Source: Diplonema japonicum (lineage: Eukaryota; Euglenozoa; Diplonemea; Diplonemida; Diplonemidae). From it: a stretch of DNA of 64,000 bases. The translations under genes and the position numbers were made by a program. Positions 50,299-60,741 of this stretch are shown in pieces. The stretch lies in NCBI GenBank assembly GCA_964019335.1, contig OZ025707.1, positions 357,501-421,500 of the forward strand, in the 5' to 3' direction. Positions within the stretch are counted from its first letter, which is position 1. Each line of letters begins with the position of its first letter. The notes under the pieces are model-generated. The model had not been told where the DNA came from, searched no databases, and worked only from the letters and a program-made list of their open reading frames with translations.

Positions 50299-51804
50299 TT
50301 TTTTTTTGCAAGAACGAGTCTTTGACTTGTCTAAACAAAAGGGGAACGTTGGCAACGTGTTTCGGGTTGACAAACTTCTCCAGGTTTTACCCGGCACGTA
50401 CAAACAACGGCCAGTTCCTCTTTTTTTGTTCTCCCCCTTCTGTATGTTGTAAATGAAAGAAAAAAGAAGTTTTTTTATTGCCTTTATTTCCCCCCCCCCC
50501 CCATTTCTCTGCCCCGATTTTTTCCTTAGAAGAAAAAAAGAATTTTTTTTGAAAAGAAAAAAAGTAAAGATTAAAATGTCTGGCAGGAAAGGTTTCTGGT
50601 TGCGTTGCGGGAGGGGGGGGGGGGGGGGGGGGGGGATGTGAAGAGATTAAGATTTTTTTTTGTAACTTTCCCCCGTTTTTTTTTTCTTTTTGCGAACACA
50701 CACAAAAGAAAAGATTCTTTCCTCCTTTTATTTTTTTTCTTTCTTCTCTTGTTGTGCCTTTTTTTCTTGTTCTTTTTTTTTTTTTTCTTTTCTTTTAGCT
50801 GCTGTTAACGCCCACATTTATTTTCCTTTCAGGATTGTATATATGAACGAAAAACAGAGGCAAAGGGTTTAAGTGGGTTTTCTTTTTTTTTTTAATTTCA
50901 AATAACAAGAAGAGAGAGCCAAGAAAAAAGAAAAAAAAGGGGAAATGAAAGAGGAAAAAAAAAAAAGAAGGGAACAAAAAAAAAAAGAAAAACAGTTCAT
51001 TTTTTTTTCATGGTTTCAATTTTTTATTCTTTTCTGTTGGTGGGTCCAACAATTTTTGCTCCCCCTCCCCCCTTTCATCAAAGGTGAATATATATATTTT
51101 TTTTGTACAGTTTCTTTTTTTTTTTTTCCCCTAAGCATTTAGTTTAAGAAGTTTTAACCTTTCTTTTTTCTTTTCACTGGCAGTAGACTTTCTAAATAGT
51201 GATTGAAAACTAAACAAAAGATGTTTTTTTTTTTTTTTTTTTTTTTTTTAGTAAGGGAGTGAGGGGGGGGGAGTGCGATGGTAGGAAAATAGGACCCCCC
51301 CCCCCCACCTCCCTCCCCCACCCTTTTTTTTTGACCTCTTTTCTCATAAGTAAGAATATGTTGCGGATGAGTCGAAAAAGGAGGAAAGAAAAAAGAGAAA
51401 AAGAAAAGAAGATGGAAAGCGTCGAAAAAAAAGATAAAAAAGGAAATCTTCCCCTCCCCCCCCACCCCTCCTTTTTTTTTAACCCACTCACCCCACCCCT
51501 GTTAAAAAAAGAAATTATCGTTCCCCTCTCCTTCCCACCCCTTTTTTTTCTTTTTTTCTTTTCTTTGTAACCAAAAAAAAAAAGCTAAGTTATACTTCCC
51601 CCCTTCTTTTTTTTTTTTACCTTCTCTTGTCGTCTTTATTGTTATTTATTCTTTTTATTTTTATTTTTTTATTTTTTTATTTTTTTTTTACTTATACTCC
51701 TTTTCTTCACAACAAAAAAAAAAAATATTGATGACCCTAAAAAAAATGATCACTTTTAAAATCACCCCTATTTCAGATTATGTTCCGATAAAAAAAAAAA
51801 AAAA
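50213..51804. other. 1.6-kb homopolymer-rich spacer with R5
   Basis: Runs of T, A, C and a G23 tract (50613-50635). A small ATG frame at 50577 after an A-rich leader (SGRKGFWLRCG, then poly-Gly) may be a broken gene start but cannot be supported. CCCCTATTTCAG ending at 51776 precedes ATG 51805 and looks like an acceptor. Confidence 0.5.
50307..50420 (+). repeat. Dispersed repeat R5, copy 3
   Basis: TGCAAGAACG...GACTTGTCTAA.CAAAA...GTTTTACCCGGCACGTACAA...CGGCCAGTTCCTC; full-length match to 29024-29157. Confidence 0.7.
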
Positions 51805-54800
51805 ATGACAGATGTTCTTACAAAACTGCACCACCACCATGGTGTGGGTTTTAAGAAATGTGTGGAGAGCGCCCTGACTGGGGGCAGCGCAGCTTCGTGT
51901 GGATCGCTGGGCAATGCTGTAAGGAACTGTGACAAGAAGGTACCGGGCATGGGGCACAAGAATGCAGGGTTGGGTAGTGCTGCCCACTCTTCAGGTCTGC
52001 ACCAGGCGGCTGCCCCAGCAGGAGTCTCGGGCTTTCGATCGTGTGTAACACATGTACTTAGGGAGAACCCTGCAACATGCCACTCTCTTTCTACTGCGGT
52101 ACACCACTGTGACCACCCGCACGGGGCTGGACGGGGAAGAGGCCGGGGAGTTGCAACAACCCCCCACCACAACACACCCCTCCACCATGGAAGGGGGCTC
52201 ATAACTACCTCTCACCACCACCATAAGGTGCTGCCCACTGCATCGCCTCATGTCCACAAGCACAACCACACCCATAAGGCAATAGAGGCACCCGCCAAGC
52301 ACAGTGATATCGGAAAGCATGGCAAACAGCCATCACCTGCCGTAGCTTCCCACAAGGTGGCACATGACCGTGCTGGGAAGCGGGACGCGAAGCATAATAT
52401 GCCACACGCTGAGAAACAAGCTTCTGTCGCCCATGAGGCAGGCAAGCATCATCATGGGGAAGGAGCTTCACACGCTGAGGCGATCACAGCTGGTCATGTG
52501 AAACACAAGGTGGAGCACAAGGCAGCAGAGCAAGCACCCACAAGCAAGCACGACAGTAAGAGTACCACCCATGGAGCAGCTCATGAGCATCACGCATCAG
52601 CCAAGCACAGTGAGACTGTCAGCAAGCATGCAACTAGTAAGCAGTCAGCCACTGAGGCACCGACAGCAGCATCCCATTCCAAGCATGCTGAAGCCCGTAA
52701 GACGGCACACGAGCATGCCACGCAGGCAACTGAAGCAAAGCACACCCATGAGCATCATGCTGGGAAGCAAGCATCTGTGGCCCACAAAGAAGCGGCAAGC
52801 AAGCATCATGAGAAGGCTTCACACTCTGAGGCACCATCCCACAAGGAGGCAGCGAGCACAGTGGCAAGCCATGCTAAGCACAAGGCGGCCGAACATGGAG
52901 AGCAAGCATCCACAAGCAAGCACGACAGTAAGAGTACCACCCATGCTGGGAAGCAAGCATCAGCCAAGCACAGCGAGACTGTCAGCAAGCATGCAACTAA
53001 GCAGTCATCACCCACTCACAACACCAAGCATGCTGAAGCTTCCAACAACCATGCTGGGAAACAGGCAACTGAGGCGAAGCACACCCATGCTGGGAAGCAG
53101 GAATCAGCAAGCAAGCACCATGAGAAGAAAGCTTCACATGCTGAGGCACCATCCCACAAGGAAGCAGCGAGCACAGTGGCAAGCCATGCTAAACACAAGA
53201 CAGAGCACAAGGCGGCTGAGCATGGAGAACAGGCATCCGCAAGCAAGCATGAAACTAGTAAGGCCACCCATGGGACAGGTCATGAGCATCATGCTGGGAA
53301 GCAAGCATCAGCCAAACACAGTGAGACTGTCAGCAAGCATGCATCTGATAAACAATCATCACCCACTGAAGCATCGACACACAACACCAAGCATGCTGAA
53401 GCTGCTCAGAAAACAACAAATGGGAAACAAGCAACAAGCAAGCATGAAGTGAAACACGAGCATCACGCTGGGAAGCAAGCATCTGTGGCTCACCAAGAAT
53501 CGGCAAGCAAGCATCATGAGAACAAAGCTTCACACTCTGAGGCACCATCCCACAAGGAAGCACACCATGCTAAAGGAGCCGAGCACAAGGCGGCCGAACA
53601 TGGAGAGCAGGCATCCACAAGCAAGCATGAAACTAGTAAGGGGACCACCCATGGAACGGCTCATGAGCATCACGCTGGGAAGCAAGCATCTGTGGCTCAC
53701 CAAGAAGCGGCAAGCAAACACCATGAGAAGAAAGCTTCACACCCTGAGGCACCATCCCACAAGGAAGCAACGAGCACAGCGGCAAGCCATGCTAAACACA
53801 AGACAGAGCACAAGGCGGCCGAACATGGATCCGAAAGCAAGCAAGAAGCCAGTAAGAACACCACCCATGGAACAGCTCATGAACATCATGCTGGGAAGCA
53901 AGCATCAGCCAAGCACAATGAGACTGTCAGCAAGCACACAAAGGGAAAGCAGTCGTCCACAGAAGCATCTCATGCCAAGCATGGTGAAGCTTCCCACAAA
54001 GCGGTACATGCCGAGAAGCAAGCAACAAGCAAGCATGAGGCGAGGAACACCCCCGAGCATCATGCTGGGAAGCAAGCGTCTGTGGCTCACCAGGAAGCTG
54101 TAAGCCATGTTAAACACAAGGCCGAACATGAGAAGGCACCTGCAAACAACAGTAACAGTAAAAGTATCACGCATGAGCATCACGCTGGGAAGCAAGCATC
54201 AGCCAAGCACAGTGAGACTGTCAGCAAGCATGCAACTGGTAAGCAGTCAGCCACTGAGGCACCGACAGCAGCATCCCATTCCAAGCATGCTGAAGCCCAT
54301 AAGCATTCTGAGAAGCAGGCAACTGAGGCGAAGCACACCCATGAGCATCATGCTGGGAAGCAAGCATCTGTGGCCCACCAGGAAGCGTCGAGCAAGCATC
54401 AAGAGAAGAAACCATCGCACGCTGAAGCACCATCCCATAAGGAGACAGCGAGCACAGTGGCAAGCCATGCTAAGCACAAGGCAGCTGAACATGGAGAGCA
54501 GGCATCCACAAGCAAGCACGACAGTAAGAGTACCACCCATGAACATCACGCTGGGAAGCAAGCATCAGCCAAGCACAGTGAGACTGTTAGCAAGCATGCA
54601 ACTGGTAAGCAATCATCACCCACTGAAGCATCCCATACCAACCATGCTAGGAAACAGGCAACTGAGGCGAAGCACACCCATGCTGGGAAACAGGAATCGG
54701 CAAGCAAGCACCATGAGAAGAAGGTTTCACATGCTGAGGCACCATCCCACAAGGAGGAAGCAAGCACCTCTGCCGGTCATGTTAAACACAAGGCAGAACA

Positions 54801-57800
54801 CAAGGCGGCCGAATCTGGAGAACAGGCAGGCAAGCAAGGTAAGAATACCTCCGATCATGCTGGAAAACAGGCATCAGCAAAACACAGCGAGACTGTGAGC
54901 AAGCATGCAACGGGAAAGTCCTCACCCACTGATGCGTCGACACACAACAAGCATGCTGAAGCTTCTAGCAAGACGGCCAAGGCAACAAATGACCAAACCA
55001 GCACAAAGCATACCAACGAGCATCATGCAGGGAAGCAGGCATCTGTTGCACACCAAGAGTCGGCGAAAAAGCATCAAGAGCACACAACAGGGAAGCAGGT
55101 CGAAGTCACTGCAGACACGCAGACCGACAAGGGACACCCTGCCGACAAGCCAGAGCAAAAGGCTGCAATTCACAAGGGGAAGACACCAACTGCGACAGAT
55201 ACTACTGCCCTTGAGACACACCAGAAGACAAAGCCTACATCTGGTGACAAACACAGCGTAGCGCATGAAGCATCCACGCAGGCACATGTACACAGTGAGG
55301 TAGGTTCCAAGACTACTCAACACACAAGCAAGCATGAGACGAAGCACGTTCAGTCTGAGAATCACGCTGGGAAGCAAGCATCTGTTGCTCACCAAGAAGC
55401 CGCGAGCAAACACCTTGAGAAGAAGGGTTCGCACGAAGCACCGCTCAAGGAAGCGGCGAGCACAGCAAGCCATGCTAAACACAAGACTGCCGAACATGGA
55501 CAATCCGCAAGCACAGGTGCCACCCATGGAGCAGCTCATGAGCATCACGCTGGGAAGCAAACATCAGCCAAACACAGTGAGACTGTCAGCAAGCATGCAA
55601 CTGGTAAGCAGTCAGCCACTGAGGCACCGACAGCTGTGGCCCACAAAGAAGCGGCGAGCAAACACCATGAGAAGGCTTCACACTCTGAGGCACCATCCCA
55701 CAAGGAGGCAGCGAGTACAGTGGCAAGCCATGCTAAGCACAAGGCGGCCGAACATGGAGAGCAAGCATCCACAAGCAAGCACGACAGTAAGAGTACCACC
55801 CATGCTGGGAAGCAAGCATCAGCCAAGCACAGCGAGACTGTCAGCAAGCATGCAACTAAGCAGTCATCACCCACTCACAACACCAAGCATGCTGAAGCTT
55901 CCAACAACCATGCTGGGAAACAGGCAACTGAGGCGAAGCACACCCATGCTGGGAAGCAGGAGTCGACAAGCAAGCACCATGAGAAGAAAGCTTCACATGC
56001 TGAGGCAGCAGCGAGCACAGTGGCAAGCCATGCTAAACACAAGACAGAGCACAAGGCGGCTGAGCATGGAGAACAGGCATCCGCAAGCAAGCATGAAACT
56101 AGTAAGGGGGCCACCCATGAGCATCATGCTGGGAAGGAAGCATCAGCCAAGCACAGTGAGACTGTCAGCAAGCATGCATCTGATAAACAATCATCACCCA
56201 CTGAAGCATCGACACACAACACCAAGCATGTTGAAGCTACTCAGAAAACAAAAGACCATTCTGGGAAACAAGCAACAAGCAAGCATGAAGTGAAACACGA
56301 GCATCACGCTGGGAAGCAAGCATCTGTGGCCCACCAAGAATCGGTAAGCAAGCATCATGAGAAGAAAGCTTCACACTCTGAGGCACCATCCCACAAGGAA
56401 GCACACCATGCTAAAGGAGCCGAGCACAAGGCGGAACAAGCATCCACAAGCAAGCATGAAACTAATAAGGGGGCCGCCCATGGGACAGGTCATGAGCATC
56501 ATGCTGGGAAGCAAGCATCAGCCAAACACAGTGAGACTGTCAGCAAACACGCTGGTAAACAATCATCACCCACTGAAGCATCGACACACAACACCAAGCA
56601 TGCTGAAGCTGCTCACAAGGCATCACACGACCATTCCGGGAAGCAAGCAACAAGCAAGCATGAAGTGAAACCCGAGCATCACGCTGGGAAGCAAGCATCT
56701 GTGGCTCACCACGAGAAGAAAGTTTCACACCCTGAGGCATCATCCCACAAGGAGGAAGCAAGCAAGGAAGTTCATGCTAAACACAAGGCGGCCGAACATG
56801 GAGAGCAGGCACCCGCAAGCAAGCATGAAACTAGTAAGAGTACCACCCATGGAACAGCTCATGAGCATCATGCTGGGAAGCAAGCATCAGCCAAGCACAG
56901 TGAGACTGTCAGCAAACATGCAACTGGTAAGCAATCATTACACGCGACCCACAGCACCAAGCATGCCGAAGTCTCTCAGAAGGCAACTGAGAAGCAAGCA
57001 ACAAGCAAGCATGAAGTGAAACACGAGCATCACGCTGGGAAGCAAGCATCTGTCTCTCACCAAGAATCGGCAAGCAAGCATCATGAGAAGAAAGCTTCAC
57101 ACTCTGAGGCACCATCCCACAAGGGGGAATCCAACACTGCAGCTGGCCATGCTAAGCACAAGGTAGAGCACAACAAGACAGTCGAAGATAAGAGTACCAC
57201 CCATGCAACGGCTCACGAGCATCACGCTGGGAAGCAAGCATCGGTCAAGCACAGTGAGACTGTAAACAAGCATGAGGCGAAGCACACAGAGAAGGCTGCT
57301 TCTCATGAAGCTGCTGTCGCACATCAGAAACACGACGAGACCAAGCATGCTTCGGGGTCGTCTCAGAACGCACAACACAACAAGGCGCATGACCACCACG
57401 CAGACAAGCAGACGACCGTTGCACACGACCACCATGCTGAGCACAAGACCGCCAAGGGAAAAGAACATGAGGCCAACAGCAGTGGCATGCAGGCTTCCCT
57501 TAAACATAGAGAGCAGAGCGCGAAACACAACCACACATACACAGCGCCTAAGGAAGAGCAGGGCCACGCCCATAAAGTATCCAAGCACAGTGTGGTTCCC
57601 GAAGTGAAGCAAGCGCACAAACAGCACAAAGTCGTCCGAAAAGCTGAACAGCTAGAGTCCGAGCTGAATGCAGCAAGGCGGGATGAGGCGAAGAGCGAGT
57701 TTACGGAAGGTGATAAAAGGGCGGAAGCGAAGAAGATAGACAGGCAGCTGCACAAGGAGGCGAAAGCAATCCACGCACAGAGCCATGTAGGGGACGCCAG

Positions 57801-58367
57801 CATGCTTGTCAAGAAGCTTGATGAAGTGAAGAATATGAAGCTTGCAGAACCACCAAAGGCGCACCACCACCACCACCACCACCACGATGTTAAACACTTC
57901 AGCAACATGCACAGTAAGCTAAAACAAGCAACACAAGTGCTACCAGATGCAGCCCTTGGGGTGCCCAACCTAGACACAGACCTCCCTGCTGTGGACTTGA
58001 ACACGGACCTCAAGGCTTCATTGCCAAATGTCCAGGGGCAGCTCCCGCACCACAACCACCATGTGAATGTGCATGTGCCGCATGGTGAGATGCCAGGCCT
58101 TCAGATGCACCTGAAGGACCAACACATCATTAAGGTATGTTGCTCCCTCCCGGAAAATAACCTTATTCTTAGGGCCTGAAGACTGAGGTCGCACACCTCA
58201 GCCATGCCAATGAGGGTCTTGGTGACAGGTTGGACGTGCTGCAGGAGGAGAATGAGAGGCTGAACGAGAAGGTATTTTTTTTTTTTAAAAGAAAACACAC
58301 ACGCACACAGCTTGAGAAGAATTGCGACGCCACGACGGCGAGCGTTTTCAAATCATGTGCTACGTGA
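51805..58367 (+). CDS. Giant His/Ala/Lys-rich tandem-repeat protein
   Basis: Exons 51805-58134, 58173-58271 and 58311-58367 (2110 + 33 + 18 codons, 2161 aa); introns of 38 and 39 bp, both after AAG, phase 0. The N-terminus has two related Cys modules (C-x12-C-x9-C and C-x11-C-x9-C, residues ~18-100). A region of ~1700 residues follows, built from HEHHAGKQAS, AKHSETVSKH, SHSEAPSHKEA and TSKHETSK blocks; AKHSETVSKH or close variants occur about 13 times. Near the end are a charged coiled coil (~1950-2020), a His8 run and an amphipathic tail ending in a short coiled coil (LDVLQEENERLNEK). No signal peptide. His-rich repeats could bind metal or give a pH-dependent structural polymer. I recognise no family. 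Confidence 0.75.
52799..53340 (+). repeat. Segment duplicated 2859 bp downstream within the repeat gene (first copy)
   Basis: From GAAGGCTTCACACTCTGAGG (52812) this stretch recurs almost base for base from 55671, at a constant offset of 2859 (953 codons). The spacing keeps frame and points to a recent internal duplication or conversion of a multi-repeat block. Confidence 0.75.
55658..56200 (+). repeat. Segment duplicated within the repeat gene (second copy)
   Basis: Near-identical partner of 52799-53340. It differs by small in-frame deletions, for example loss of the APSHKE block after SHAEA near 56005. Confidence 0.75.
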
Positions 58368-58567
58368 ACGTGATGAAAAAAAAAAAAAGAAAAAAGCGGG
58401 GCCGAGGAGGGCGTCCAAACGTTTTTTTTTTTCTTTATCGTCCTCTTTTTTTTTTTTTTTTATTATTACACCCATTTCTTTTTTTTTTTTTGTTTACACC
58501 TTACCCCCTCCCACTAGTTAAGAGTGGTGGACACGCACGTCGGGAAAATATTTTTTTTAAAAAAAAG

Positions 58568-58605
<38 letters not shown>

Positions 58606-58677
58606 CTTGCTTCTTTTTTTACGTTTTCTTTAAAAAGAAAAAGGGAGGGGAGGGGGAAGAAAAAAGAAAAAAAAAAG

Positions 58678-59210
58678 ATGACAGCCGCGAAAATTGTGAT
58701 TATCGGCGACGGGGCAGTGGGCAAGACGAGTCTACTGTGGAGGTGGGCAAAGAAGGAATTTAAGCCGGAACACGAGCCCACCGTTTTCGAGAACTACAGC
58801 ACAGCCGTTCCTGTCTCTGGAGCGCATGGAGAACGGCAGCTGAAGCTTACTTTGTGGGACACGGGTGGCCAGGAACCTTTTGACAAGCTCAGGCAGCTGA
58901 GTTACCCGGGTACGGATATCTACCTAGTGTGCTTTTCGCTGAATAACCGCGCTTCTTATGAAAACGTTAAAACAACTTGGATCCCTGAGATCAAGAGTCA
59001 CATAAACCCCGCAAAAACAAAAATTATTCTGGTTGGGACCAAGCTTGACCTTAGAGACGGTGACACCTCTGTCGTTGAAGAGGAGGGCAAACAACTCAAG
59101 GAAGATATCAATGCGCAAGTGTACATCGAGTGTTCTGCCAAAACTGAGCACAACGTTAAAAAGGTCTTTGATGAGGCGGTGAGGGCTTATCTTAAGGTGT
59201 GAGAAAACGG

Positions 59211-59247
<37 letters not shown>

Positions 59248-59314
59248 GCCGACGCCCGCTCCCCAGCAAAGCAGCTCGTCTGGCAGCAAATCCGACAGGT
59301 GCGCCATTTTGTAG
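58678..59314 (+). CDS. Rho-family small GTPase with CAAX box in a second exon
   Basis: Exon 1 58678-59196 (173 codons), intron 59197-59248 (52 bp: GTGTGAG, A run, ATAG), exon 2 59249-59314 (21 codons + TAG); 194 aa. Without splicing the protein ends at AYLKV with no lipid anchor; the spliced C-terminus is Ser-rich and ends in CAIL, a CAAX box whose final Leu favours geranylgeranylation. G boxes: GDGAVGKTS, effector loop PTVFENYS, WDTGGQE (Gly where DTAGQE is usual), GTKLDLRD and ECSAK. PTVFENY and TKLDLRD mark it as Rho/Rac/Cdc42 family. It is a GTP-dependent membrane switch for actin or polarity. The Ala-to-Gly change in switch II occurs in some Rho relatives and could lower GTP hydrolysis. 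Confidence 0.85.
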
Positions 59315-60741
59315 GTAGGACAAATAAAACAAACCCCCCCCCCCCCCCCCCCCCACAACCAGATTTTTTATATTTTGCCACATCCCCCCACCCACATTTC
59401 TCTGGCCTTGTCCCCCCCCCCAAAAAATTAATATTTGGAAAGGAAGAAAAAAAATGGAATGGATTTTTTGTTGAAAAAAAAAAAGAAAAAAGGAAAAAAA
59501 AAGGAAAAAAAAGAGAGGGAAAAGAAAGTGAGAGGTGATAGATAAGTAGAGATGATAGGAGTGAGGGAGGGGGGGGGGAGGGGGTGTTTTTCTAAAATCA
59601 GGAAACCTCCCACCTCATGTTTTTTTTTTATTTTATCTTTTGTGCGATATTTGATCCATTCTTTGAGAGAGAAATACGGAGGGAGAGGGGGATGCTTTGC
59701 TTGCCTTTTTTCTTTTTTCTTTTTTTCTTCTTTTTTATACTCTTTCCCCAATTTTACTTCCCCCCTCCTTTTTTTCCCCCGCCCAAAAACAGAATGAAAG
59801 AGGAAACAAAAAAAGAAGAAAGAAAACAGAAACCAATTGCAGGGGGGGAAAAAAAAAGAAAAAAAAATAATAATGAAGAAGTACCGAGTGTTATAGTTTT
59901 TATAGGTGGACTTGATCTACCCCACCTTTTTTTTTTTTTTTTTTTTTTTTTTCCCTTTTTTTTTTTCTTTTCCGTGTTCCTTTGTTCCTTGTAGGCTTTT
60001 GGCATGTTTTTTTTTTTGCCCGCCTCCCCCCCTTCCCTCATCGTGCCCCATCCCTAACGAAGCGGAAAGAGGAATGTGAAATGAGTATTTACCCACCCAC
60101 CCCACTTTTCTTTCCCTTTTTTTTTGGTATCTTATTTCTTCTCTTTTTTTTTTTCAAAAAGAAAAAAAAAGAGGCTGAGAAAAGGGAGAGGACACACAAA
60201 CACGCAAAAGAACACTTTTGATGTGATTTGGGTTTGATCATCCACTAAAAGCCTCCTTTTAACCAGAGTCGATGCCTGAAACCCCCCCCCCCCCCCCTCA
60301 GAGGGGGAAATAAAAAGAGAGGAAAAATATGTAAAAAGAAAATATATTATTGTTCCCCCCCCCCTTTTCTATCTTTCCGCACCACCACCCTCATATCTCT
60401 TCCCCTCCCATTTCTCTACTCCTTGCCTTTCGTTTACTTTTTTTTTCTCTTTCTTCTCGCGCATTCCCCCGTCTTTCTTTTTTTTTTTTATCTTTCTTCT
60501 TCCTATTATTACTTTTTTTTTTATTATCTTTTTCTCTTTTTTTTTATTCTCATATTTGAAAATCGAAATAACAACAACAAACAACAAAAAAAAAAAAAAG
60601 GAGAACAGTTTTCTTCCCCCCCTTTTTTTTTCTTGAACTCTCTTATCCCCCTGACCTTATTTTCCTAATTACTCCGGAGAGAGAGAAAAGAAAAAAAAAA
60701 AAAGAAAAGAAAAAAAAAAAGAAAACGACGGAAAGTAAAAA
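59315..60741. other. 1.4-kb homopolymer-rich spacer with R3-like element
   Basis: C21 (59334-59354), T and A runs and pyrimidine-rich sequence. A diverged R3 (GATAAGTAGAGA...AGGAAACCTCCCACCTCAT) lies at 59537-59620. An A-rich leader (60684-60741) precedes the next ATG. No gene seen. Confidence 0.5.
59537..59620 (+). repeat. Dispersed repeat R3, diverged copy 3
   Basis: Shares GATAAGTAGAGA, a G-rich stretch, CTAAAATCAGGAAACCTCC and CACCTCAT with 11124-11186 and 28471-28530. A G tract has expanded inside it. Confidence 0.5.

Noticed and set aside
50577-50641. Small gene starting after an A-rich leader at 50577
   Set aside because: Only ~11 ordinary codons before a G23 tract and a stop; cannot be distinguished from chance.
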